Assembly: GCF_026914185.1 (NCBI RefSeq)
Contig: NC_070563.1
Span: 2,480,001-2,544,000, forward strand
From: Puccinia triticina
Lineage: Eukaryota > Basidiomycota > Pucciniomycetes > Pucciniales > Pucciniaceae
Direction of reading: 5' to 3'
DNA length: 64,000 nt
The notes beneath the pieces were generated by a model. That model did not search any database and was not told the DNA's origin. It saw only the letters and a list, made by a program, of their open reading frames with translations. The position numbers and the translations under genes are program-made. Shown one piece after another: positions 33,143 to 44,837 of the stretch (positions are counted from its first letter, which is position 1; each line of letters opens with the position of its first letter).

Positions 33143-33665
33143 CACATCATGATTGGATTTTGTTTTTGGGTTCTGATAGCTATTTGCTACCATCATGTCC
33201 AGCACTTCCCTTATGGCCAGATTTGCACCGCAAGCCAAATGTTTTTCATTATTTTTCGTGTATTTACCACAAAATTTAACAATGTTGGCAATGGGCTGAT
33301 AGGCTAGTTTAATCAAACAAGTTTTTTTTTTCATATCAGTCACAACAAAGTATTTCAATTCAATCAAGCGAGCCATTATGGATTTTAGTATTAGATCAGT
33401 TGATCTTGTTTGCGTTGATAAGACTAATGAGATATTCAGAGCAAAAAACATGTTAAACGTCAGGATGGTAATGATTTAACTTTGACATCAATGGTCATGA
33501 CCAGGTTTGTGCAAATGACTGGTAAAACAAAACCCGAATATCATGGAATGAGAATATATCTCATCATGTTGGGGATCGTTGACTATATAAGGCTAATGAA
33601 CAGAGTTGTGGTAGATCAAAAATCATATACTCGGACTAGGCTAACCACAAGTTGTAATATAATCT
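33143..33665. other. No gene seen
   Basis: AT-rich spacer between converging genes; a minus frame at 33077-33451 is open but without motifs. Confidence 0.4.
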
Positions 33666-35030
33666 CTACAACTTGGCTTGATTGGGTTTATCACGGGCGG
33701 CATCTGTGAATACCGTCAGCATTTTGGATTCCAGAGCGCTGTCGTCTTTGGATTGTTGTTGTTGTCTCATGGTCTGCATCTCGTAACCGATGATCCGAGT
33801 TGAAACATGGCTTCTTAGCGTTTGATCGAAACTCTCCAGGCTTGCGGAAAGAGCCTCGCGGAATTTTTCATCATCAACACGACCCTTCCATTCCCAAAAC
33901 TTGGCCCGCCCATTACGCCGCGCAAATACCCCCTCCATGATTTCGTGTAACTTGACTCGAACCGATAGAGGTAGATTGGCCAGCTCGCCTGGTAGGTCGG
34001 TGCCGCACGGGGGTTCCGGGCGGGGATCTTCTGCTTCTGCGGGTTCATCGCGGCTGTTGGCTGAAGTAGTTGGATTGGCTGCCGAGGATATGTCGAGGGC
34101 CGTGGACGGAGCAGACGAGTCCGTGCTTCCGTCACTTGGAGAAGTCGCGGCGGCCTTCCGGGCAACATTGACGTTGTTCTCCTCACGGTTGGTGATCATA
34201 GAATCAATAAAATTAAGGAATGGAGGTTTTTCGCCACTGAGCATCCTCCCTATTTTAGCATAAAGCTGACAAAAACAATCAGTCGGACATGGGGTGGGTC
34301 AAAGCTTCAAGGGGACCAACTTACCAATGGCTTCATGCCGTGTAAGCCAAGTAACTTGTTGAGGTCGTGTTCGGGATTCTTATCAAGCTCCGCATGGATT
34401 TTCTAGATGATACGTAAGTATCATGACCAAGCCAGTGAAAAGATAAATGTTCATTAACAATATCCATGTTTTAGTGTGCAGGATGCAAATGAACAAGCGT
34501 ACCTTGTAGGTGCCAATCAGCAAATCATAATTTGCCTGTCGCTTGGGAACAGTGAAACCCAGTAAGCTCAGGCTGAAATGGATTGCGAGGTGGCTGGCTA
34601 GATATTCATCAAAAGTCTGGGTGGAATCGCGTTTGGTAACTTGGCAAGAATGGCGCCACTGGACCTCGTGATACCACGAAATTAGCTCATATTGGGTAGT
34701 ATGGTCTCTGATGATGACCATGCCGTCCGGCGGTGGCTGGCTGATGACGCGTGGGCGGGTCGCTGAGGTAGGGTGGATAGTGGGGGATTTGATGTGAGTA
34801 ATTAGACATCTACGAGCTTGGACTTTGGGTCGGTGACGTGGGCTAGTGGGCATGGAGGACGCAGGCAGATAATTCACTTCAAAGTGTGCCGTTTGACCTT
34901 CTTCAGCGGCAGGGTCATGCTCTTCAACGAACTGGGTGACTTGGCTAATGTCTTGCGACGATGGGAGATACTCAGCCCCCTGGGGGTTGTAGTATATTAT
35001 AAGAGCTGGGGTTTGGGTAGAGGCCTCCAT
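33666..35030 (-). CDS. Hypothetical protein, three exons
   Basis: Exons 35030..34503, 34402..34325 and 34265..33666, introns GTACGC...CTAG and GTAAGT...TCAG, all in phase 0; 401 aa. Recognisable stretches are ALIIYYNPQGAEYLPSSQDI near the start, LGFTVPKRQANYDLLIGTYK at the end of exon 1, ELDKNPEHDLNKLLGLHGMK in exon 2, and a Ser/Thr/Pro-rich linker before a helical C-terminus (REALSASLESFDQTLRSHVS). No signal peptide or membrane segment. I do not recognise the family. The clean splice structure and intact frame argue for a real gene; its place next to the Plavaka-like gene leaves open a transposon origin. Confidence 0.65.
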
Positions 35031-35619
35031 ATAGAGTTGGGGATGATGGGGTGGGCTTGAGCGGGGCGTGATCAGTGGGAGCAGAGGGATGCTCTTATGT
35101 GGCTATCCCCATCAGCCAACCTGTCGCTTTTCAATCAGTCTGATATGATGACTGGTTGGAGGCCCAATTATCTGCCACCTCTGATGACGGCATCAGAGAT
35201 GACTGAAGTATATCGGTTCCAAGGACCACTTCGACTGTTTGGTGGCCTTGGCGGTAAGCACACCGTACTATCATCTCTTACGAAGCTGGGCCACTGACCA
35301 AGGCCGTCAAATAGGCAGCATGCCGCCGAACCCTCAACCTTGCCGGTTGGCGTGCTGTGGTTTCAAGTCAGAGAGCCGTTTTTCTGGCCTGGCCAACTGT
35401 TTGACCCACTGCGAGTTCGCAGATCGCGCCGGCCGCGTATTTATCCTAGCCTGCTCAATGAAACATGAGATTTACAGGTTCGCTTGAACACTTTTTGCTG
35501 GGTGCTGCTTGACCGTTTTTCTGCCCCTGAGTCGGTTTTGGACGGTTTGGGTGGTTTCTGGGAAGGTAAAAGTGCTTGAGGTGTCGGTTGCTCAGGACCC
35601 CTCGGATAGAAAACTGGGC
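35031..35619. other. No gene seen
   Basis: Spacer containing short frames only. Confidence 0.4.
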
Positions 35620-38086
35620 TCAATTGTTTGGTCCATCGTTTTGTGACTTCCAAGTCTTCATTAGGTTTATCGTGAAATCTGGTACCGCATCAATCAACCG
35701 CTTTAGCTCGGAGCGCATCTTAGGCGTAAGACAAGCGATATCATTCAGACCAAGAAACTGGTAAGAAACTCTTCCGGTGTCATTGGAGTCTATCGGCTTT
35801 TTCCATTCTGGAGCCTCACAAGAGGAGGTTCTCAAGCCAAATAACAGGACAAGATAGGGATTGTTGATCCCTTGAATCTTGGCATGACTTTTTGACCAGT
35901 CACGACTCTCAACCCAGCAAATGGAGCCCTCATTATTTGTATGAACACCGCAAAACGTGATGTTTTCAAGGTCTAGTTTTGGAGATTCGGACGTCGGTGC
36001 GAGGTAGATTGTGAAAAGCTCATCAAACCCAGTTTGCCCAGGCTTGCATTGGACCGCAACACCTCGGTACAATAACTCCAAGAAGTCACTGGCGCTGGGC
36101 GTGTATGAAATCCGGGTAAAGTGGTTGAAAAATATCCGTCCTTCTTTTAAGAGTCTTGCTTTGTTGCCTTCCGCGATACAGCCAAAATTCATGGTATATG
36201 GGTCTTTGCCGGTCAAGGTTTCGAGGAAATCTGCCAATCGCACTGAATATCCATCGGGGATTGAATCGGTTGCGTTACAAGGAATTGCCTTGGTTTTCTG
36301 CATAGCGCGTATGATTCGCAACGAGTTCCGAGTTTATGGGCGAATACAAGCACACCCGGGTCTGTATCACAGAGCCCAATATGGCGAAGCACTGCGGGCT
36401 GGACAATTCCATTGCTTCGGTAGAAACCAATTGAGAACTACACACTAATTTTGCCTCTGCAATCTTCGAGGTGGATTCGACGGCAGTACCTGGCACACCT
36501 TTCATTACACCTCTCATTACACCCTTGAAATACAACCCATAAAATGGGGAGCCATAACTGAAGAGCCGTTCCGCCGAGAGCAACTCATCCCATGAGCTCA
36601 GTGCTTTCGGGACAAAGACATCAGGTGATGAGATTTGGTAGATCGGTGGAAATAAATCGACACCTAAAGCGAGGCACCGTGAGCTGGAGTCTTGGGTTAG
36701 CACCGGATTAAAGTTAGCAACCCGCAAGGTTGTATCGGTGACAACGCCAAAGAACCCCAATTTGGCAGGTATGTGCGATAAAGCTCGACGGAATACGCAA
36801 AAGTATGGGATTTGGAGTTCTTTGTCGATCTGATTGTCTAGGTTGCCGGCCTCGTCTATTGCCAACAGCATCTTGAGCCGTCTGTCTCCTTCGAATGCGA
36901 TACTTTGACTCATCCTAGTAGCCGCAGCGCCAAGAAATTGCATCGGCGCTAAGCCCTCTGCCTGTATGCTCTTCATTTCTTTTTCGACATTGGCATTGTA
37001 TTCAGCCTTCGGAGTCTTGTCCATTTGGAAGCTGTAATCAAACCACGCAGCTAGTCGATCTTCCAAGCTTCTAGCCCGTATATCTGGCCTTGAAAAGAAT
37101 TCAGAGATGGTGTTCAAAATCGCAGCCAACAAGTAGGAATAGTGCTTCTCCAGATCCAGCCTCGCTTTCCCGTTGGGGAAAAAGTGTGTGGCAAGTTCGG
37201 ACCGAGGAGGCTGGCCAGTGGAGCCGAGAGGTCGGAGACAGATATAGGCCACACAGACGTGCTTAGCTAGCTCCTTGAGTAATCGAGTTTTGCCGCTCAT
37301 GGTTGGGCCGATAAGCAAAGTATAAGGTGCCTCGTATTTATCTCTTTTCCATTGCCCTGCAAACCTTTGGAGTTTTTCGAGGGTTGGAGCAACAATCAGA
37401 TCGTGTCTCTGATATTCGGCATCGAAACCTTGCCGGACTATATCGGTAGCCCACTGGATTTGGTCAGCCGGCTTAAGTTTCTCTCCTGCGGATGCAGTGG
37501 AACCGTCAAGTGCAGCAAGCATCTGATCTTCTGTCAATGTAGAAGCGTCGCGCTCGGGGAATCGGACAAAGTGGGCCCGCCGGATCAGGGTATTGACTTG
37601 GTCTCCATCTGCTTCATCGGTGAGTTCAAGCTCCTCCTTGAGGACGTCCATGCATTCTTTTAGGCCCTCAGTAAAATGTCGCCAGTACGAGCTGACTATT
37701 GCTTGCTTTCCTTTGCTCAGGTCCGAGTAGCGAAAAACACTGGCTAGTTGGTTGTTGTGTTCTCGTACCTTTTCCACTTCAGATTGGTTGGAATGATCAA
37801 AGATGCAAGAAGATCAGTTGATGTTCTGCAGCTCAGAATCAGCCAAGGAGATTCACTCTCATCCAGCAGTGTCAAGAAGTTTACCGAATAGCTGGGTTGC
37901 GTCCTTATGCTCGGCGTGGAGATCCAAAAAGCGATTGCATTCGGCAAGTTCTGGCGAGTCGGGTGTGGTACGAGTAGCTTCAGATTTCTTTTGGAACTGC
38001 TGGAAGGTTCGAGATAGAGATGTTGCAGGATTCACTTGGCAAGCATGGGCACCTAGAAAGCTAAGACGAAAACTTGTTGAGGCCAT
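35620..38086 (-). CDS. Crinkler-RHS-like protein: P-loop NTPase plus PD-(D/E)XK-like nuclease domain
   Basis: Minus strand. Exon 1 38086..37885 (start MASTSFRLSFLGAHA; an in-frame Met at 38224 begins a duplicated version), 108-nt intron GTAAAC...GAAG, then 37776 downward. The body has Walker A LLIGPTMSGKTRLL and Walker B MLLAIDEAGNL. The C-terminal part has DFLELLYRGVAVQCK, fitting a restriction-endonuclease-like D...Q-x-K core. NTPase plus such a nuclease is the architecture described for CR (Crinkler-RHS-type) effectors and their transposon-related ancestors. The coding frame changes between 36276 and 36320. This is either a frameshift or a 58-nt intron 36298-36355 (GTGTGC...TGCAG, phase 0 both sides); the skipped stretch looks conserved (SELVANH), favouring decay. 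No signal peptide. Activity untested. Confidence 0.6.
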
Positions 38087-38285
38087 TCGGAGGGGGCACA
38101 GACTGAGCTCGGAGTAAGTGCGTATGATGGGAGCGGAAGATCTGCTTTTAGTTGTGCAGACATTTTTAAGGGTTGCAAGAGTATGTGCGCGTAGAAAGCT
38201 GAGAGGAAATCCTGCTGATGCCATTGGGAGGGGGCAGAGTGTATCGGAAAGTGGACTGAGCTGGGAGGGATGGGAGCGAAAGAGT
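38042..38285 (-). repeat. Tandem duplication of the 5' end of the NTPase/nuclease gene
   Basis: 38042-38147 and 38175-38285 are diverged direct copies. Both encode a Met start in the same frame: MASTSFRLSFLGAHA and MASAGFPLSFLRAHT. Confidence 0.8.
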
Positions 38286-38337
38286 GACTGGTACACGGCG
38301 GTTGCGGGGCGCCGCCAAAAAAAGGTGCAGATTGCCG

Positions 38338-38421
38338 GACCCCTTCATGAAGGGGTCGTCAGGCCCTGAAAAGTTCAGGGTCGTTTGACCCCTCACAAGG
38401 GCAAGCCACCGGCAACTTGCC
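38338..38421. repeat. Cluster of three short hairpins
   Basis: A perfect 20-bp palindrome GACCCCTTCATGAAGGGGTC (38338-38357), then CCCTGAA-AAG-TTCAGGG (38364-38380), then GGCAAG...CTTGCC (38399-38421). They lie just upstream of the NTPase/nuclease gene. Confidence 0.8.
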
Positions 38422-38612
38422 GACCCCACACCACACACCGGTCCTCACCGGTCCCTATAAATCTTTCCCAAAGCATACATCGCGCGCGAGCGAGAGGCCT
38501 CCTTGAAGGGTGAAATGCGGGTCATGCCGAACATACGAGAGATGGCCGACATATCCCCGCTTCTGCCCCTAACTCAAGTTCGCAACTCGCCCACTCACCC
38601 TTTCATTTATAA

Positions 38613-38745
38613 GACCCTTACAAAAATAGTTACACGAAATTAAAGGGTCATACAGTCCCTTACAAAAATACTTATACAAAATTAAAGGGCCGTGCAACCT
38701 CCCTTACAAAAATACTTACCCAGAATTAAAGGGCCGTACAACCCA
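38613..38745. repeat. Three-copy 44-bp tandem repeat
   Basis: Units begin CCCTTACAAAAATA and contain AATTAAAGGG(T/C)C; three consecutive diverged copies. Confidence 0.8.
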
Positions 38746-38995
38746 TTTTGATTACCTTCATTATTTCTCCTCATTTCTCCTCTGATCGGCTGAGGAGGCT
38801 CGTCTCGTACATCGATGGCATGCAAGTCAATGTGAATGAATCATGAAAAGCTCCTCTTACCATATAAATACAATCATACAGTCTAGAAATCAACCTGTGT
38901 TTTCTTTGTTTCTGTGTTTGCATATCAAGATTCAACATGAAGGAGTAAGGTGATCTCAAAATGAACGGGAAAATGAGAAAGTCATATGTTGCAGA

Positions 38996-40316
38996 TCATG
39001 GACATTGGCTGCCCTGAGTCGACAATCTCATCCCATCAATCCTTCCAGTATTACCAGCGCTGATGTACACCCATCCAGGCTGCAGGCAAAAAAAAAGAAA
39101 GATCTTATGAGCTTTCGCCCGCTCCTCATATTTAGTTTTACCTAGTAACACAAAAACTTACATCAGAGTCGCAACGTTTGACCAACTTGTCGTACGTCGG
39201 TCTCAAGAAAGAGGAAGATCTGTTGTGGGTCAATGTGGTGTAAGCAAATGCTTGTAAGATATTTATATCCCATCTCATCGACACAACTTACACGGCAAAA
39301 GGAGAATCATCATTGGTTGCTAATGTGATCTGCAGGAAACAGCCGTATTTTGTCGACGTCAGCTGGGTCGTAGCATGTAATTTAGGAGGGGTATACTCAA
39401 CAGTGCAGTTGCCGCTGGTGAAACTTGAAGGTGAAAGATAGACTCTGTCCGCGTCTGGTCCGACCAAATCAAGTGCGCTACAACGGTTCCATGAGATGCC
39501 AAAATTTCAGCCCGATATCACTGCTCATAGTAGCTAGCGCCGATTAAAAGGCTCACCTTGAGCAATCACGGGCTTCGTATTGACAGCGGCGTGCCGAGCA
39601 AACTGGTATGTTCAAGTCGCTCAGGTCTCCCGCTGAAGAAGGGAATACTTGCGCACTCATGCCATGGCTGTAGCCGGATAAGCCGCCCTGCCAGACCCAG
39701 ATTTGATAAATTAGTCTCCAGTCATCATATTATTCAAAGTTTTCACTGACTCTTGAGGGGCAGCTCTTTATTACGTCAGCGACAATGTCTAGGACGTGAT
39801 CTCTTTTTCTGTTGGATATATTAATATTCATAAGGTACGAGATGAATACTCCCGATGACAGGTATCTAGAAAATTCGAAAGTGAATGTTGACTCACGGCT
39901 TTTGACGTTTGGGTTTTTCGATTTTGATCTACGAATGCTCAAGGGCAATCAGTTCATCACTCAGCTAAAATGACGCACGGAAAAAACCTGGGAGGTGGTT
40001 TGCTCACCATGCAGTCTGCGTAGCCCACAGTGAAAGGATTCGATATGGTGTCTAAGTTCAGATTTTCGTCCCAGACAATGGTTTCCAGTGCTCTGCATAT
40101 ATAAATTATTGTAAGACGTCCTTCAACAAATCTTCCCTTCACATTTCAATGGAAAAGAGCAGTATTTGTTTACCTTAGACAATCCGTGGTGTTTAACTGC
40201 TCATACTTTCGACTCGTATAGCAGTTCACGCTCGGGTGACCCTCACCTTGTACAACACTGGAATAAACCAGGCATGCAGTAGCCAGGGTAGCTGGGAGGA
40301 GGTGGACTTGCTTCAT
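38996..40316 (-). CDS. Secreted ten-cysteine protein, paralog B
   Basis: Nine exons on the minus strand: 40316..40174, 40092..40008, 39928..39897, 39808..39751, 39687..39557, 39477..39402, 39329..39292, 39219..39162, 39079..38996 (234 aa). Signal peptide MKQVHLLPATLATACLVYSS. Exons 2, 3, 7 and 8 (85, 32, 38, 58 nt) have exactly the lengths found in paralogs A and C, with identical phases. The ten cysteines are kept, with PVCSARRCQ...DC, SGNC and the C-terminal PGWVYISAGNTGRIDG. The exon 6 donor is GTTGAG, weaker than the rest. Transcribed divergently from paralog C across 1.4 kb. Function unknown; secreted effector or surface protein is inference. Confidence 0.82.
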
Positions 40317-41735
40317 TCTGGTATGTAGTTCTGACTCTCGCCTAACTGTGTGAACTGGTGTGTATTTTGTTGATTAGTTACGGCGGTAGAATATCTGATC
40401 GTGTGGTGATGTAGGCGGTTTAAAGGAGGCTTCGTAAAGAGTAGTGAGTTGTGCCAACCGCGATTAGGTGGACGCGAGCGGTTGTCGGAAGGCCGGCAAG
40501 ACCAGACGGGCCAGATCTGTTTTAAGTCTGGTTCCCACCAGAAAGTTAAAGGTTCTCCGCTCTTTGCGATCGCTCGACCTAAATATTTGTATGTATCTTG
40601 ATCAGCTAACCGTAAGCGCTGGAGGATCAGCACATGCGGCTGATCTGCCCCGGTTCTTACTAGAATGAGCACGGATTACATAAATGGAAGACGAAGCATG
40701 AAGTCTCTGCAAGACCTTCTATGAATTCCGTTTTGATCCTATGGACAGTGAGTGGTCAGCTTGCGACCACCTGTTATCGCTGTCTGACCGGGCCGACCTG
40801 AGACCGACATAAATACATAAATCTCCGGGATTGCCGGCTGGCTATGTTTGGTGCCGAAATGTGCACTTTGCATGTAAATACATTTTAATCGATACTTGGT
40901 GGTCGTTTTAAGTAGCATATATTCCCCCGTAAGGTCCTAAACCTAACAGCAGTCCCTCGCTTCGGAGAGCCCTGGTACAGCCGAAATTCACTTTTAAATT
41001 AAAGGCTGGTTTATGATTCCCTTGAGTGCGCATGTGGAATACATACATAAACTTCTGCCGGTGGGCTCAAGTTTAACTTCACCATGGTGATCGAGGTCGC
41101 GCCGTCGCACGCAAAGATTGTGAAAAGATCAGCAAGTCCAGGGTGTTCAAGTCCCAAGTTGGCTTGATCCGCAAGATGAGGGGCCCGGCGTAGCGTTGTT
41201 GATCACAATTGTTGTACATATTGATCCTCGGTTAGTGATTCATACAGAACACCGACAAGAATTTATTCCCAACTCAGCTGGCGACACATCTGAACTTCCG
41301 AGACAAGCACCTCAACCCATCGGAACTTGGAAGAGCAGCATATGTAGAACTATGGCGCGTTTTCGTATTGCTTGTGTGCCAAACATTGATTTATGTACTC
41401 ACTAATTGAATCGAGCAGATCTTCTGACTTGGACTTCGACCTCTCGACAACAAAGAAACGCTGGTGTTGCGCTGTTGGGCTTGTGTTGGGCCACGGCAGC
41501 CTCTAAAAGCACCTTCCTGGTGGCATGAAAATCATTCTCCATCAGCTCATCCAGCCGTCTTACCAACACAACCCTTCAAGTAGTTTCCAGCTGCCCATTC
41601 CCATCGGCCTGATATTCTCCTATCAAGATAACGACAACCAACCGGCCATTTCCACAGCGTAACAAGCTACGATCAACGCCCAATTCCAAGACGACTATCC
41701 AATATCTACGCAACACTACCTATAGCCTTCAGAAG
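40317..41735. other. Divergent promoter region between paralogs B and C
   Basis: 1.4 kb without a supported gene. Contains mixed short frames; no repeat recognised. Confidence 0.4.
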
Positions 41736-43075
41736 ATGTTCTCCATGCTCGGATTTATCATGGTGCTTTCTGCGCTTCCAAGCACCCTGATCGCCCAACA
41801 AACCCACAACGTTACTTGCTTCAAGTCCCAGTACACCGGGCTTAATGTAAATCATTGTCAAAGGTGGGTATTTTTCATCTTGGTCAACGCGTTTAAAGTT
41901 TTTCTATGCAAATTCTTATGTGCCTTATTTCCAATATGAACAGAGCTCTCCGAAACATTGTGTACGACTCGAATGGCCTCTTGGACAGTCGTTCCAGCAC
42001 GGTTTTCACGTGGCACAAAACCTGCGTTGTAAGTGACCCCCTGGTAGTGATTTCCCCAAAAATATTTACTGGAATGGTACTAATAAGCACGCCCGCCGTT
42101 GTATACTCCATGCGCAGATAAATATCCAGAAGCTCCAACAAAAACAGCCGTATGTTCAAACTCCTGCACCATCCACAGAAATTCATTATTCCTCAGCGCT
42201 GCGGGGCCTTTACTGACAAGTGACCCGTAATCAGGACGAGGCAATGGGTCGAAGCTACTGTTCTAGCAATTGCTCGAACTTGTCGCACTTCGGTGAGTGA
42301 CAACCGCAATGGATTCTCTGCGCGTTTGTTTCAAATGGCAGACCCTAACTGCCTTCTTTCTTCAGGGAGGAATCCGAAACTACGCTGACGGAACTCAGGC
42401 ACAAGTATATCGTTCTACGACTAGCAACGTCTATAATGTTAACCAGCCAATTTGCCAAAAGCGCGCTTGTAACTTCCAACCTAACGACTGTCTACTGTGA
42501 GTTTATCTTTTCGTCCCAAAGGTGACCTTCTCAATAGCACAGCCAGGTCACCATGCTCATGTGATGCTGTTAAACATTATCCACATTTTTCGTGAAGTGC
42601 CCTGAACCAACTTCCTGTTGACCACAAGGGAAACTTCAATGCTCAGAGCACAGCTACCCCATCTGTCAAGGCTACCTGGGGCAATTGTACGGTGAGTGAC
42701 TCCGAGATTGTAAAACCAACACGGCTAAACTTGTGACTGATACGCCGTCACCTTCTCTCAGGTGCTCATGCAAACCACGGATTCTTCTATCTTTCGCACG
42801 TAAGTTATCCTATGCCCTTTTGAAACAAACTCATGTCCGTAATTGACAATGTTTTGGTATGCCCAACAGCTCTCACCCTGAAGTCAACCCCTCCTTCAAG
42901 CGCGTCTTGAACCAGTGTGGCTCTCGTGTAAGTATATAATATTTTTCTCTCGAGGGAAGTATACTTGATCTAATTTTTTTCCCTCTTGCTCCAGCCTGGA
43001 ACAATTTACATCAGCGGCGGGACGGAAGGCAACAATGGCGATGTCCGTCTCTCAACTCAAGGCTTGAACTGCTGA
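41736..43075 (+). CDS. Secreted ten-cysteine protein, paralog C
   Basis: Nine exons: 41736..41863, 41944..42028, 42118..42149, 42235..42292, 42366..42496, 42598..42691, 42762..42799, 42870..42927, 42995..43075 (234 aa). Signal peptide MFSMLGFIMVLSALPSTLIA. Exon lengths match paralog A in exons 2, 3, 6, 7 and 8 and paralog B in exons 2, 3, 4, 5, 7 and 8. The 32-nt exon 3 was found because A and B have it: INIQK here, VHIHK in A, IKIEK in B. Motifs PICQKRACN...DCL, WGNCT, and PGTIYISGGTEGNNGD then RLSTQG at the end. No known domain. Shares the family's likely secretion; role unknown. Confidence 0.85.
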
Positions 43076-43360
43076 ATATCAGGTCTTTCCCGCCTGCTTG
43101 TCTCTCCGCTTCCGGTTGTGAACAAGAAGGTGTGGTAAAGCTCACAGCAGAATTGGTTAATCAGCGAAACAAAAAAAGCAAAAAAAAGACTTTATATTTG
43201 GGTTTTGAGTTCTTTACATTTTACAAAGCCATGTCTGTTTATCAGTAACCGCTACTCATCATATAAAGAGGCATTACAACCCTGAAAAACTCACTTGTAT
43301 GTATAACGTAGAGTAAGTACACAAATATAGGTATCAGTTTTGTGTAGTGATAATGAATTA

Positions 43361-43537
43361 TGGTGTTCAAAGTTGGTTTGCAAAATTTTATGCATGCATA
43401 AATCATAAAATCATAAAAATATTTTGGTGAGGAAATTTTGTATTACGTAATCAGACAGTTATATCCCCTGCAAAAAAGATTTTATAATTTTATGATTTAT
43501 GCATGCATAAAACTATGCAAACCAACTTTGAACACCA
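43361..43537. mobile_element. Mariner-like MITE, copy 1
   Basis: Ends TGGTGTTCAAAGTTGGTTTG and complement, flanked by TA; subterminal ATGCATGCAT palindromes. Relatives at 48664-48778 and about 60720-60849. Confidence 0.8.
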
Positions 43538-43984
43538 TAAATGTATAGAAGCTAGTGCGCTTGTTGTATCTCTTGGTACATCAATAATCTACCTACTTTC
43601 TCCTCAAAAATAAACCACAATTGGCTGGAATATGTAAAAATCTCCTACAAAAAGAGATCCTACAAAAAGAGAGGCACTTGCAATTCAACATGCTACTCAC
43701 AATGACATGCACCCAATCAGTTACCAACCAACCAAATTTTCTGTTTACAAAGTCCAGAACAACACATAACACCAGCCAACTGCTTGATTAACTACCTTGT
43801 GGACTGAAGGGTAAGGTTTTCTTTGTATGTAGTAGGACAAAGGAATTTTTGGTCCCCAGCTGTCCCCAGTTTCTCCACACTCACCACATTAGGGAAATTT
43901 CATTCCATTTTTGTAAATACACATTCACCTCAGTAAGGTGAAGAGAAGCATGTAGGTGTCACAAACTGTGATACCCCACCTAGC
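43538..43984. other. No gene seen
   Basis: AT-rich spacer. Confidence 0.4.
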
Positions 43985-44130
43985 CAAGCTTAACCAATCC
44001 TTCTGGAGGGCCCCACAGGGTCTCTGTCTCACAGAGAGGCTTGCCCCCCAGCAAATACCAAGCTTAACCAAGCCACTCTGGAGGAGAGCTGCGCAGGGTC
44101 TCTGTCTCACAGAGAGGCTTGCCCCCAAGC
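43985..44130. repeat. Two-copy 73-bp direct repeat
   Basis: CAAGCTTAACCAA ... GGTCTCTGTCTCACAGAGAG GCTTGCCCCC occurs twice; each copy holds the hairpin CTCTGT-CTC-ACAGAG. Confidence 0.85.
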
Positions 44131-44837
44131 CACCAATTTTGGTGTGAGAGCTGACAGGCCTTGGGCCTGACCAACCCCCATTTTTCCTTTGATTCACTAT
44201 CTCACATCAATTTTTTGCCCAAAAAGGACATGACTAGTGCGGTCTTGTAGGCTAGCTTCTTGTGCAGGCAGCCATCCAACAATTAGATTTTCATTGTTTT
44301 TTATCCCCCCAGATGGCTTCTGGACATCCTTGCAAAATCCCTGCTGAGCTTGCTCCAACAAATGGAGGTTTTTTTCCAACTCCTGTACATCAAGCATACC
44401 AATATAAATATTATGCATCCGTTGTTCAAAAGTATACATTTTCATTTAGTTACAAGCAGAAAATACTGCTTCCATGCACTTACTACAGTTGTAGAAGTGT
44501 ACAATCAATCCCAGAATCTTGGAAGATTGATGTTACAAGCTTTGTAACTTCAAACCCGTTCAAGTTAAAAATATGTGGCCTATGCAGGATTGAAGGCCAG
44601 ATGCAGGGCTTCATTTTGACACATGGGTGGCCCATTTAGCTCACAGGATGCTATGGTGGTGTGGTGTCGAAGTCTGACACCAGCAGCGCTCATGCCAAAT
44701 TTCCCCGCTCCCAAGTCCTTCGGATCGCGCTTCGCGCGAGGGGCGCCAGCCTGCCAACCTAGAAGGGAGGACTGACTTGGTTCGGGCAAATACTTGCTCC
44801 AACTCTTAAATTCCACAAGCCATCAGAAGCTGGAGAG
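44131..44837. other. No gene assigned
   Basis: A 125-codon plus frame at 44262-44639 lacks recognisable motifs. The last part is the DBR1 upstream region. Confidence 0.35.

Noticed and set aside
44262..44639. 125-codon frame upstream of DBR1
   Set aside because: No recognisable motif or splice context, and AT-rich codon content.
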